Of a stretch of 64,000 nucleotides of DNA, positions 30,735 to 43,300 are shown in pieces. The position numbers and the translations under genes were made by a program. The stretch is taken from contig OZ038384.1 of assembly GCA_964036045.1 (NCBI GenBank), forward strand, positions 42,698,704 through 42,762,703, given 5' to 3'. This DNA comes from Eutreptiella sp. 'Long Island Sound 2002'. Its lineage: Eukaryota; Euglenozoa; Euglenophyceae; Eutreptiales; Eutreptiaceae. Within the stretch, counting starts at the first letter, position 1; each line of letters opens with the position of its first letter. The notes beneath the pieces were generated by a model. It saw only the letters and a program-made list of their open reading frames with translations. It made no database searches and was not told where the DNA came from.

Positions 30735-33640
30735 ACACACACCGCAAACACCCAACGAACCCCGGCAACCCGCCCAGCAGTGGGCGGACAGTCGGGAGAG
30801 GGACAGCGCCTGACCCCAGGCGCCCCTCACAATGGTGGAAGGCACCCCCCCCGGGGACGCCCCTCCGCCACCGCCACAGCGAGCAACGCCGGCCCGCAAG
30901 GGCGCACGCTGTGGGGCCGGTGCTGGGTCCCCACGCCCGCACCGACCGCGCCCGGGACACGCGGGTCGCGGAACCCTGGCTGCCCGCTCCAGAGGACGGG
31001 CGGCCGGGGGAGGGACAGCGCCTGACACCAGGCACCCCTCACAACGGTGGAAGGCACCCCCCCCGGGGACGCCCTTCCGCCACCCCCAAGGAGAGCAACG
31101 CCGGCCCGCAAGGGCGCGCGCTGCGGGGCCAGTGCTGCGTCCCCACGCCCGCACCGACCGCGCCCGGGACACACGGGACGCGGAACCCTGACTGCCCGCT
31201 CCAGAGGACGGACGGCCGGGGGAAAGACAGCGCCTGACGCCGGGCGCCCCTCACAACGGTGGAAGACACCCCCCCCGGGGACGCCCTTCCGCCACCCCCA
31301 CAGCGAGCAACGCCGGCCGGCAAGGGCGCACGCTGTGGGGCCGGTGCTGGGTCCACACGCCCGCATCGACCGCACCCGGGACACACGGGTCGCGGAACCC
31401 TGGCTGCCCGCTCCAGATGACGGGCGGCCGGGGAGGGACAGCGTCTGACACCAGGCGCCCCTCACAACGGTGGAAGGCACCCCGCCCGGGGTCGCCCTTC
31501 CGCCACCCCCACAGCGAGCAACGCCGGCCCGCAAGGGCGCACGCTGGGGGGCCGGTGCTGGGTTCACACGCCCGTATCGACCGCACCCGGGACACACGGG
31601 TCGCAGAACCCTGGCTGCCCGCTCCAGAGGACGGGCGGGCGGGGGAGGGACAGCGCCTGACACCAGGCGCCCCTCACAACGGTGGAAAGCACCCCCCCCG
31701 GGGACGCCCTTGGGCCACCCCCACAGCGAGCAACGCCAGCCCGCAAGGGCGCACGCCGTGGGGCCGGTGATGGGTCCACACGCCCGCACCGACCGCACCC
31801 GGGACACACGGGACGCGGAACCCTGGCTGCCCGCTCCAGAGGACGGACGGCCGAGGGAGGGACAGCGCCTGACACCAGGCGCCCCTCACAACGTTGGAAG
31901 GCACCCCCCCCGGGGACGCCCTTCCGCCACACCCACAGCGAGCAACGCTGGCCCGCAAGGGCGCACGCTATGGGGCCGGTCCTGAGTCCCCACACCCGCA
32001 CAGACCGCACCCGAGACACGCGGGACGCGGAACACTGGCTGCCCGCTCCAGAGGACGGGCGGCCGGGGGAGGGACAGCGCCTGACACCATGCGCCCCTTC
32101 ACAACGGTGGAAGGCACCCCGCCCGGGGACGCCCCTCCGCCACCACCGCAAGGAGCAACGCCGGCCCGCAAGGGCGCACGCTGCGGGGCCGGTGCTGGAT
32201 CCCCACACCCGCACCGACCGCACCCGGGACACACGGGACGCGGAACCCTGGCTGCCTGCTCCAGAGGACGGGCGGCCGGGGGAGGGACAGCGCCTGACAC
32301 CAGGCGCCCCTCGCAACGGTGGAAAGCACCCCCCCCGGGTACGCCCTTCTGCCACCCCCACAGCGAGCAACGCCGGCCCGCAAGGGCACACGTTGTGGGG
32401 CCGGTGCTGGGTCCACACGCTTGCACCGACCGCACCCGGGACACACGGGACGCGGAACCCTGGCTGCCCGCTCCAGAGGACGGGCGGCCAGGAGAGGGAC
32501 AGCGCCTGACACCGGGCGCCCCTCACAACGGTGGAAAGCACCCCCGCGGGGACGCCCTTCTGCTACCCCCACGGCGAGCAACGCCGGCCCGCAAGGGCGC
32601 ACGCTGTGGGACAGGTGCTGGGTCCCCACGCCCGCACCGACCGCACCCGGGACACCCGGGACGCGGAACCCTGGCTGCCCGCTCCAGAGGATGGATGGCC
32701 GGGGGAGGGACAGCGCCGGACACCAGGCGCCCCTCACAATGGTGGAAGGCGACCTCCCCGGGGACGTTCCTCCGCCACCCCCACAGCGGGCAACGCCGGC
32801 CCGCAAGGGCGCACGCTGTGGGGGGGGTGCTGGGTCCCCACGCACGCATCGACCGCACCCGGGACACACGGGTCGCGGAACCCTGGCTGCCCGCTCCAGA
32901 GGACGGGCGGCCGGGGGAGGGACAGCGAATGACACCGGGCGCCCCTCACAACGGTGGAAATTACCCCCCCCGGGGACGCCCTTCCGCCATTCCCACAGCG
33001 AGCAACGCTGGCCCGCAAGGGCGCACGCTGTGGGGCCGGTGCTGGGTCCCCACGCCCGAACCGACCGCACCCGGGACACACGGGACGCGGAACCCCGGCT
33101 GCCCGCTCCAGAGGACGGGCAGCCGGGGGAGGGACAGCGCCTGACACCAGGCGCCCCTCACAACGGTGGAAGGCACCCCCCCGGGGACGCCCTTCCGCCA
33201 CCCCCACAGCGAGCAACGCCGGCCCGCAAGGGCGCACGCTGTGGGGCCGGTGCTGGGTCCACACGCCCACATCGACCGCACCCGGGACACACGGGTCGCG
33301 GAACCCTGGCTGCCCGCTCCAGATGACGGGCGGCCGTGGGAGGGACAGCGCTTGACACCAGGCGCCCCTCAGAACGATGGAAGGCGACCCCCCGGGGACG
33401 CCCTTCCGCCACCCCCACAGCGAGCAACGCCGGCCCGCAAGGGTGCACGCTGTGGGGCCGGTGCTGGGTCCACACGCCAGCATCGACCGCACCCGGGACA
33501 CACGGGTCGCGGAACCCTGGCTGCCCGCTCCGGAGGTCGGGCGACCGGGAGAGGGACAGCGCCTAACACCAGACGCCCCTCGCAACGCTGGAAAGCGCCC
33601 CCCCCCGGGGATGCCCATCCACCACCCCCACACCGAGCAA
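30735..33640 (+). repeat. Tandem array of 210-213 bp monomers (about 13 units)
   Basis: The phrase CCTCACAACGGTGGAA recurs at 30,831, 31,043, 31,255, 31,466, 31,678, 31,890, 32,103, 32,315, 32,527, 32,738, 32,950, 33,162, 33,373 and 33,583, giving spacings of 210-213 bp. Units share AGCGAGCAACGCCGG and GCTGCCCGCTCCAGA blocks with a few substitutions each. Since 212 is not a multiple of three and stops are rare, long overlapping ORFs arise in all frames and change frame each unit. The array is therefore taken as non-coding. Its place ahead of ORF1 resembles the promoter monomers of some mammalian L1 elements. Confidence 0.93.
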
Positions 33641-33715
33641 CGCACCAGCGCACCAACGCACCAGCCCCGGGACATCCGCACCCCACCCCCTGCCCTTAGA
33701 CACAGCGACACAGCA

Positions 33716-36700
33716 ATGGCGGAACCCGCGGCACCACGCAAGACACGCCCCCGATCTCCGACGCTGGACGAAGCACACGAGGTCACCAGGGCGCTGGGAC
33801 TCAGAGAGGGCGAAGGAGACCCCCCACAAGGGGACGCGGGCACGGACTCCGACCTGGAGGCATTGCCGGAGCCCCCCACCGGAGGCGCGCCCGCGGAACC
33901 TGCGCCGCCGGCGGGCAGCGTACCCGCGATCTGCCCCGCGTGGAAAGGGGGCCACTGCACCGGCGAAGGCTGGTGCCCCAAACAGCACCCCCAGCCCGGC
34001 CCCGATGACAGAGCGTTGCCCGAGGTGAAACCCGCGGCCACACGCGCCGCCCTACGCTACAGGGTGGCGCAGGGCTGGATCCTGGATGAGACCGCGCGCG
34101 GCAGCGTGAACATCCAGGAGGCCGTCGACCGAGTCACCCACGCGGGACAGGCGGCAGTGGCCTTGCACACCCGGGGCCGCCACGGCGGACCCGCAGAGGG
34201 GATCATTGTGGAACCCTCGGGAATGGTGCTGGTCCTAGCGGCGGACATGGTCCGAGGGGTGCTCCACGCGTCCCGCGTGCGGCGGGCGTGCCCACAGTGG
34301 ACCATCCAGGTGTACACCCCCCCGCGGGCGTGGCCCTTTTCCACGTGGGCGGTGCTCGCCGTCATGTGGCACCTGGCACCAGAGGACGCCCCCACAGGGA
34401 CCGCGGAGGACATCGCCCGGGACCTCCACACCTGGCCGGCACCAGGATTACCCCTGGCGCAGGCCCCGGGGCGGCCTCCCGGTGGCACCAGCGGCAGAGG
34501 GGCTCAGCCTCGCGGCAACCCTCCAACGGCACCCCGACAAGCAGGCACGCCACTTCCTGCAGACGGGCACGGTCCCGGCCACCCCGCCAGACTCCGAGTG
34601 GCGATGGGACGCAGGGGTGGCGCAACCGCTGCCGGGCCCCTGGACCCTCCCGTTGTGGTACTTGCCCATGGGCACCTTGGCCCACGCCACCCAGGCCATC
34701 AAGGGGGCTTTTCCGCAGCTGCTCCTCCCCGGCGTGGCCCTGCTCCGCAGCCTGCAGGCGGGGGCCGCCTGGGTACGGTGGAAGGAAGGAAAGGGGCGCT
34801 CGAGCCCCTATTTCCCCATGGTCCAGGGCCAGGCGCTGATCCACGCCGAGGGCATGGGGACCGTGGAATGGGGGGCGATCGTGCCCGGCACGGCGTGCAG
34901 GTGGATCACGGCGGCCGCCCCACAGCCCATGCGATCGCTGCCGGCGTGCCACCGCCTCCTACGGATGGTCCCCTCTTTGGCCCGCCAGCACGCCTTTACA
35001 AGGGACGTGTGGAAGGCCGTACTGAGCCACACCAGGGAGTGGCTAACGAACCCGGGTGCGCGGTACCCGCCGGGACCGGTGCTCGAACAGCTCACGGCCC
35101 CCAAAACCGGGGTCCTCCACGCCCTACACAGGGCGTCGGCTCTCACGAAGCAGCTCAACGACGAAGTGCTGGACCTGGCGCTGGAGCCGCTGCGGTCGCT
35201 CTACCCGCAAGCCCACATCCCACCCGCAGGCACGTCCAACCGCCTAGGCCGCCTGGGGCTGCTGCGCCGCGTCGAGGCCGCGCACCCAGGAGGCGTGGTG
35301 GAACAGTGGCTAACGCTCCGCAACTCGTCAACCGCGGAGGGCCACTGGTACCTGCACCAACTCCTCTTCCAACCACGGGCAGCCCCGGAACACCGCCGGC
35401 AAAACCCGTACCACGAGCACCCGGAGCGCCGAGGCGCGCAAAACTACCCGCAGCCAGTCCCGCCCGCCCTCCCGCCGGGGCAGGACCCGGAGGCGCTACA
35501 GCAGGGCCCCCCGCTCGACACCGCCACCACGGTACAGCAAACGGGAAGCGACGGCGCGGGTGGTGCCGAACCGGACTGCACGAACTGCTGAGCGGTGGCC
35601 TGGATGGCCGCCTGCAGGCACCTCGCCCGAGATACCACGGGGCTCCGGCAGTACAGACCCACGGACCGCACGGCGCTGGCGTCCGCGGTCGCGGCCGTCA
35701 CCATGGGTCCCGTGGCGGCGTGGCCGGCGCAACTGCTGCCCCACGTCCCCTGCCGCGACACGCGGCCCCGTCGGCCGGCCGCGACGCACGCGCCAACGGC
35801 ACTCCCCACGGCGGAGCAACTATACGTCGTCGCGGCGGCGTTGCTAGCAGACGGCCGGCGCAGATTGCGGGATGCATACAAGGGCCTCAGCGCGATGCAC
35901 CAGACCCGTGGCATGCCACACTCCGCGGACGCACCCGCGTCTGGGGTGCGGGCGATGGCACACCCCCGCCCGGGCCTAAGCAGGGGGAGGCACTGGTACT
36001 GCAGACGGCAGGCTACCAGGCCATCATACACGGCCACGCCGGAGGGTACCGGTCGCACGTCCTGGCCGGAGGCCGATGGACGGTCTGGCACAGCACCACC
36101 AGGCAAGGGGCTTTCCCGCCCCTGCCCCACATCGACTGGCGACAGGGGCCCATTCAGGCCTACTATATGTCGGCGGACCCCTGGCCGCTGGCGGTCCTGC
36201 TACACACTGTCAGCGCCCCCAACAAGAGGCAGGAACCGGGGTGGGTCAACCCCCCCACACTGGTGTGGAGCCCCGACCAGGAGGAGCATCTACGGGCCGC
36301 GTGGCAGGGAGACGCCATCAGGGCCACGGACGTCCCGGACCTCCACGCGGGGCCAATCACGCACGCCCGCCCAGCGGCTACCCTGGCGGTGGCCCAACGG
36401 GGACAGCAGAACCCGCAGTGGGTGGTCTGCATGTTCAGCCCGGCGGACGCGCACATCGTCGTCTGCGACCCCGAACGCCTGCCGGGGCCCGAAGCCGTGA
36501 TCCGCGTGGCAGACTGCACCCGCATGATCATCAAGGCGCTGCTGGAGGGCGAACACCACGCCCTCCTGCTCCAGGTCAGGCTGAAGGACAACGCCCGGGC
36601 GGCGAGGCCGGGAGTGTGGCCGGCAGCGGCGCACCCCGCCGACCTGGAGCTCCAGCTGGCGGTCCCGACCGCGGTGTACCACTGGCTACAGGCCTTCCAC

Positions 36701-37381
36701 GACCTGCGATGGAGGGGCAAGCCCGACCGCCAAATCGGCTCCACGCACTGGCAAACGTGGCTGCAGGCAGACGCGAAGCGCGATGCCATCCGAGGTCTGG
36801 GGCCCGCGCCCGCGACGCGAGCCCTCGATGCGGCGGCCCCGGGCCGCACACTGGCACCACACACGGTGCCGCTGGCCAACCTGCCCTTCGAACCAGCGGC
36901 AGAGGGCGCCATTCGGAAGTCGGTGCTGCTCCCCCCGGCGCGAGGGGCCACGGAGCCGACGAAATGCCCCCTGTGTGCGGACAAGTACTGGACCAGCAGG
37001 GCAATGCTGGAACACCTGGCGTGGCGCGCGGTGCACGCTGTGGCCCCGGCGGACAACAAGGAGGCGGCCACCAACATCCTGCAGGGGAGAGCACGGAGGT
37101 CCCCATGGCATGCCCCGTACACCCGGCGCCCCCGGCCCCAGGCAGCCGACCACGCAGATGGAGATGAGGAGGCACCCAGAGCGGCCCCGGGGGCCGGCGG
37201 TGCGGCCCCACCAGGGTCCATGTCCATCCCCGCGGGGCTGGCCCCCCTGGCCCCCCTGGCTCCCCCGGTCCCCCGGGCCCCCCTGTGGGCCCCGCTGGGA
37301 ACGGGCTCAGCGGATGCGGCGCACCCAGATGCCCTGGCTGCGCCGGCGAACCTGGCGGCGATGCCGATGCGGGATAGCTGA
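33716..37381 (+). pseudogene. LINE ORF1, zinc-finger protein with two compensating frameshifts
   Basis: The chosen start is the ATG at 33,716, the first after the array. The first part (to about 34,470) has a CCCH-type finger, CPAWKGGHCTGEGWCPKQH, near residue 80. From about 34,480 to 35,960 the protein-like reading lies one frame over (34,482-35,591, a TGA at 35,589, then 35,595 onward). It returns to the first frame near 35,990 and ends at 37,381 after a C2H2-like finger (CPLC, then EH and VH, about residue 1085). The tail is Pro/Ala-rich. The first frame is open throughout (1334 codons from 33,377), but its middle third has only low-complexity Gly/Pro/Arg composition. LINE ORF1 proteins bind the element RNA, and the two fingers fit that role. 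Confidence 0.7.
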
Positions 37382-37393
37382 CTCCAGGAGGAC

Positions 37394-40300
37394 ATGACGG
37401 GCGACGCCCTGTGGCTCCTCTCGTGGAACCTGCGCAACGGCCTCGTGCCGCCAGACCGTTCCCTCCGGGACACACTCCGGCGGCGCCGGGGGCCAGCGGC
37501 CTGCACCGACAAGGAGCACCTCATCACCGGCATGCTGCCCCAGGATGGGGGCTTTGCCATCATGCTCCAGGAAACGGGGATCGCCACCAGGGCGCAGGAG
37601 ATGCACGTGGCCGCGGCGCTCCGGGACAAGGGGTACACCGCCTTCTTCAGCAGCCGGCTGGCGGAGACGGGAGCCACCTCCACCTCGAGAGGGGGGGGCC
37701 TCGTCACCGCGGTCAGCAGCAAGTACGTGGCGGAGCACAAGGTGCTCAGCTTCACGGAAATTGTCCCCGGGAAGGCTGCGGCCCTGGAGATCCGCACGTC
37801 CGGGGGAGGCCTCACCCTCTTCAACGTCCACGGGCCGCAAGCAGGCTGCTCCCCGTGGGCGGGACGGGCGGCGTTCTGGGCCGACATACAAATGTATGCC
37901 ACGGCACGCAGCCTCGGCGGGAGGCACCCGGTGGTCATCGCTGGCGACACCAACATCTTCATGGATGTCCCCGCCAACCCGGCCACGGAGCATTTCCGAG
38001 CGGGCTGGGAGGCCTGCGGTTTCCGAAGGGCCGCGGCAGGCGGCGAGGAGGACATGACCCCCACGCTCCACCCGTCCCGGCACAGGGTGGCCACCTTCCT
38101 GGTCAACGAGCCCCTCCTGCCGTGGTCCCTGCAGGAAAGCGTCTGGGCTCGCGGCATGGCACACCCCCAGGTGGTCGGCTCGGACCACCTCCCGGTCCGC
38201 CTGGCCCTGCCGGGTCTCCTCAGCGCAGCGGGGCGCGCGGCGATGCCCACCCCCTACAGCCACACGGAGGGCCGCCTCCTCCCGTACGACGCCGAGGCCG
38301 CGCCCGTCCTACACTGCCTGTGGGCGGCGGTCACCGCCGCGCAGGATGAACCCTCCCTGGCGCCCTGGCTGGGTCCCGCAGAGCAGCACGACTACGGGTC
38401 CATGCCCGCGGCCGCGGTGGACAAGGTGTTCGAACACCTCCACGCGACGCATGACGCCCTGGCGCGCGTGGTGGGACGCCGGCAGCCGTCTCCGGCGGGG
38501 ACGGACCCGGCGGAGGGGGACCTCCCGGAGAGCGGAAAGCAGCTCCAGGCAGCGGTCCTCTGCTATGACACCCTGGCAGCGCGCGCGCCGGCAGCGTACC
38601 AGGCGGACGCGGCCAGGCATGGCATCCGGTCCGAGGCGGCGCTCCGGCTCACGGAGGAGCTGCAGGGTGTGTCGCCCGGGTTCCGCTTGACCACGCAGGG
38701 CCAGCTACAGGAGGAGCTGGAGAGGCAAGCAGCCGCCCTCGAGGAGGACATTCGCCAGCTCCGCGCCCTCCTGGCGGCAGACCGCAAGCGCGCCATCAAG
38801 GACTTCTGGCGCCGCCACGCCCCCGACATCGCCCAGCGATGGAAAGCCGTGCGGGGAGCCATAGAGGTAGAGTCCCCAGGCCCGTCAGGCCTCTGGAACG
38901 TGCGGGTTCCCAACACCCAAACGCTCCTCACGGAGGCCCACGACGTGATGTTCGCAGTTCGCGCCTTCTGGCGAGAACTGTATGACAAACGCCCGGTGGC
39001 CCTCCCGGGCTTCCAGGCAGTCCTCGGCCGCCACGTTCCCCGGGTCCCTGAGGGGGCCTGGACACAGGTCCAGCAGTACTCCATGCAGGACCTGAAGTCC
39101 GCCCTGGACAAGGCCGATGGCAAGGCCCCAGGTCCTAACCACGTGGAGGCCCGTTTCATCAAGGCCCTCCCAGCACCCGTACAGTGGCTCCTGGTCCATT
39201 CCTACCGGGCCATCCTCCGCGGCGCCCCGCCACCGATGCACTGGAGGGACGCGCACATCTGGCTCAGCCCCAAGGTACCAGGCTCTGCCAGACTGGACGA
39301 CTACAGGCCCATAGCCCTGGGCCAGCTGGACATGAAGCTGCTCACGGGCCCCCTCACCCAGCGCATCACGGAAGTGCTCACACGGCACGGAGTGGTCAGC
39401 GACTGGCAGCAGGGGGCCCTCCCTGGCTCCAACACAGGCCCCCCGCTGTTCATGGCACAGCGGCAGCTCCAGCAGGGAAGGCCCAACTACGTCTTCTCCT
39501 TTGACGCCCGCAAGGCCTTCGACACCGCCACACACGGCGCCCTCCACCTCATTCTGCGCCACCTCTCCGTGCCGCCGGACGTCATCGACCTCCTGCTCTT
39601 CCTCCACACGTGCGCCAGGCTGCGCATCGTCACAGCACACGGGCTAACGCAGCCCGTCTACATGCTACGCGGCGTCCGGCAGGGCAACCCCGAGAGCCCC
39701 CTGCTGTACGCCCTCCTCCTGGAGCCCCTGCTCAGGGCACAGGGGCACCGCCTGCGCCCGCCGGGAGGGGCCGAGCACGGCCTCATCCAGGCCTATATCG
39801 ACGACCTGCTGGTGGTGGCCCACACGCTGCAGCACTTCGTCGAGGGCGTGGAGGCGGTGGCCGCGTACCTGGGGATGATGGGCATGGAGCTCAACCCCCG
39901 CAAGTGCCCCATGGCAACCACGGAGGGGGTCCCGGGCCTGCAGCTGCGCCTCTGCCCCCACCTGGAAAACCCGTGGCACTGGGTACCAGCGGCGGACTCC
40001 GTCCCCTACCTGGGACTCCAGCTGCAGCCGGACGGGGAGTTCTCCCTGCAGCGCAAGCACCGGCTACACCTGGCGGCGGTGCACCACTGGTGCCTTAACA
40101 CCCTCGCGCCACCTAAAGTGGTGCAGGACGTCATCCTGGCGATCCTCGGGGGGGTGACGCAGTACGTCGCCCCTTTCATCGCCGACGACTCCGACACTGC
40201 ACGCCACCTGGACCACATCACGGTCCAGGTCGCGAAGGACAGGGCGCGGTACGCCTTCAACGCCTCGCGGGACAGCCTGCAGGATGACCGGACCCTGAGG

Positions 40301-43300
40301 CTCACAGGGGTGCCCACGCGGTGCCAGCAGGCAGCGGTGGCCCTCGTGGGTACACTCGTCCACCACCGCGCAACCTCCGTGCGCGCCGAGGTCACCAAGA
40401 TGTTCTGGGAGATAGCCGGCGCGCACGGAATATGTCCCGAGGTGCACTACCCCGTCGCGGAGTTCGCAACTCTGGCGGGAGGCGACTGGGTCCACCGCAT
40501 ACCCCGGGCCCTGGCCGCCCTGGGAGTGGGGATGTACAACCCCATCGCGTGCCCCAGGGCGGCCCATGTCCAACTACAGTCCCCACCGGGCAACATCGTC
40601 ACGCTGCGCACAGCCAAGCTGCGACACCGCGACTCGTGCCGCCTGACGGTGCCCCACACAACGCCGTGGCATGGGCACCACGGGCCACGCCACCCCTTCC
40701 CCGACAACGACGATCCGTGGCCGATGGCGGTGCGGGAGTGCCTCAACCAATGCGCCGATGAACACCTCCACTATTGCCGCCGTGAGCAGGAGCCCACCAA
40801 CCACCCCGGGTGGCGCGACGCCCTGGCCCACCTCTTCCACACCACCGGCACACGGGACCCCCGCCTGAGACTCGTCCACCCCACAAGGGCTAAGCAGGAC
40901 GCCCACACCGGCCCACGGGTGACCCCGGACGGCCTGCACCTCCACGTCGGGGGCTACCGCCACCGGGACGGCCTATCCCCCCTCACGCGGGGGGCGGCGT
41001 ACCACCCGCCAGCAGCCCTCATGTACATCCTCCGCGACGTACTCGCGGAAAGCGAGCACCAAGAGCCTAACGCGGACGTGGCGTGGCCAGAGCCCTTGCG
41101 CCCCCGGCCCCACGCGCCGACGCCGTTGTGGTTGGTGACCACGGACGACCAATGCACCCAAGCGACGGGGCAAGCGCAGCTCCGGGCCGAGTGGGTAATA
41201 GTGCCAGTGGGGGCAGGCCAGCCCGAACCCCGTGGGCTCCCCCGTGGCACCGCCCTACTGGTGGCTACGGGGGTGCCGCACGACCCACACATGGCGGTAC
41301 ACGCGCTGGAGGACCAGCCGGAGGACACGGGACACCTGGTGGTGCACCAGCGCGGGGGCCCGGCGTGGCTCAAGGAACATGTGACGGCGCTACGGTCCTG
41401 GGCAAGCACGGTCGCTGGAGCGGAGATCCGGCTGCACGACCACCCGGCGATCAGCCCAGGTGACACCAGGGCGCTGAGCGTGGACCAACTGACCCCCAGC
41501 CACCCCGACGTCCGGTGGCACTCCGCCGACCTCAACGCGGGGTGGCTCAGCCCCACCGGATACTACTGGATCCCGGAGGCCTGGGGACACGCCTCCTCTG
41601 ACGCGTCCGGGGGCGGACCCTGCAAACACGCCACCAGCGTCGCTCTCGCCGCCGACCTCACCCGCACGTGGGCGGTGGCCATCCCGGGCACGGTGCCCGA
41701 CGGGGAGGGGGTGGCCGCCTCCCTCCCCCTACAATACGGTGCTGACAGACCATGGGTCCACACGGTGGACGCCGAAGTCATCCTCCACCTCCTGCGGCAC
41801 GCAGATCGCGAACGAACTACGGGGGTCCCCGCGGGCGCAGCGAAGGTGGTCAATCAGATGCCCCTGAGGTGGCTCCGGGACGGCCTGTGCGCGCGAGGGC
41901 AACACGCCGGGCACCCGTTCTGGTACGTCCGAGCCACCTCGCACCACAGTGACGCCCTACTGCACAAGGCGGACTGGGCGGCGTCCCAGGACACCGTCCT
42001 GCAGAACACGCCCCCGGACCCTGGCCACGCCCGACTCATTGTCGCCGGCCGTGACGGCCATCTCGATCTACGGCCCCCCACAATGCGGGTGCTCGGCGAG
42101 GTCGCGCAACGGGCGCAGGCGGACCATGCGCTGACGCACCGGGGACACACACCTTTGGGCGCGGCCCACGCCACGGCCTACGTCCACGCCCGGGACCTCA
42201 CCGCGGCGGCCACCAACCGCCGGGCGCTGCGGGCCCGAGACGGCCACACGCCGGTGCAGCGCAGGCTCCGCGTCCGGAAGGAGCGGCTCTCCGGCGTCGC
42301 CATCGTCCCACAATCGTGCCTCATCTGCGGCGGCCCGGAGGAGACCCCGGTGCACATGCACGTGGGATGTGCCCACTCACGGCTCCTCTGGCCCCACTAC
42401 CGCCAGGCGGTACACGAGGCGGCCCGCCACCTCCCACCTGGGGACAAGGCCCTGTGGGTGGCCTCGTGGCGCTCCGCAGGCGCCACGTGGACGGAGGTGT
42501 TCTGCTCCGGACTGGTGCCCGAGGACGCGGAGGTGCAGCTCCGCGCCATAACCAGATACGACCCGCCGGGAGGGACCTCGGTGGACGATTCCCTCCACCA
42601 CATGCTCCGGCTGAAGGACTTCGCGTGGGAGCTTCGCAACCACCGGCTGGAGCAACTCCTCCGCGAGCCCCAGAGCGCGGCGGCCCGGGCGCACCGGTGG
42701 CTCACTGCGGCGGAGGGCGACCACCCTCCCCCTCCCCCGCGCCCTGACAAGGACTTCGTAGCCTCCCTCCTTGTTGTGAATGGCACTCTGGAGTGCCCGC
42801 CCCAAGAGAGCCCCCACCCGTACCAGGACCTGCCGGGGGGGTTCTCGAGGGTCCTACAAGACGCCCTCTTCCCACCGTGGATCATCGGGCGCGGCTCCAT
42901 GACCGCATGGGAGGCGCGCATCGTGGGGGAGGAGTGGGCGCGGGAGTGGAGCCGGTGGTGCGCCGCCACGCGCGCCCCGGAGGCCCCTGCGCAACGATAC
43001 GCCGCCATCCCGCTCCGGTCGTGGGGGCGGCACACCCGGCCGAGACCCACCATGATCCGCGGGGCGGGGCCTGACCACCCGTGGGACGCGGCGACGGGTG
43101 AATGGCTGCAGGCGGCCCCGGGGCCGCAAACGGGATGGACTGCGGACGTGTCCTCACTCGTCAGGACACCCGTCCCGCCCCGCATCCTCCTTCACGCCGC
43201 CAACGTGCTCCGGGCTACGGAGATACGCACGTGGGGACACGCTGCGGCCACCGTCCGGTGGCACCCCCCAGAGGACGGGGCCACCCAACTCACCGTGGCG

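Noticed and set aside
30735-33640. Regular array considered as a CRISPR or as a repeat protein gene
   Set aside because: Units are 212 bp with no short-repeat/unique-spacer pattern, and the period is not a multiple of three, so no protein repeat is maintained.
37382-37393. AGGAGGAC before the ORF2 ATG as a bacterial ribosome-binding site
   Set aside because: All surrounding elements are eukaryotic retrotransposons; the match is expected in GC-rich sequence.
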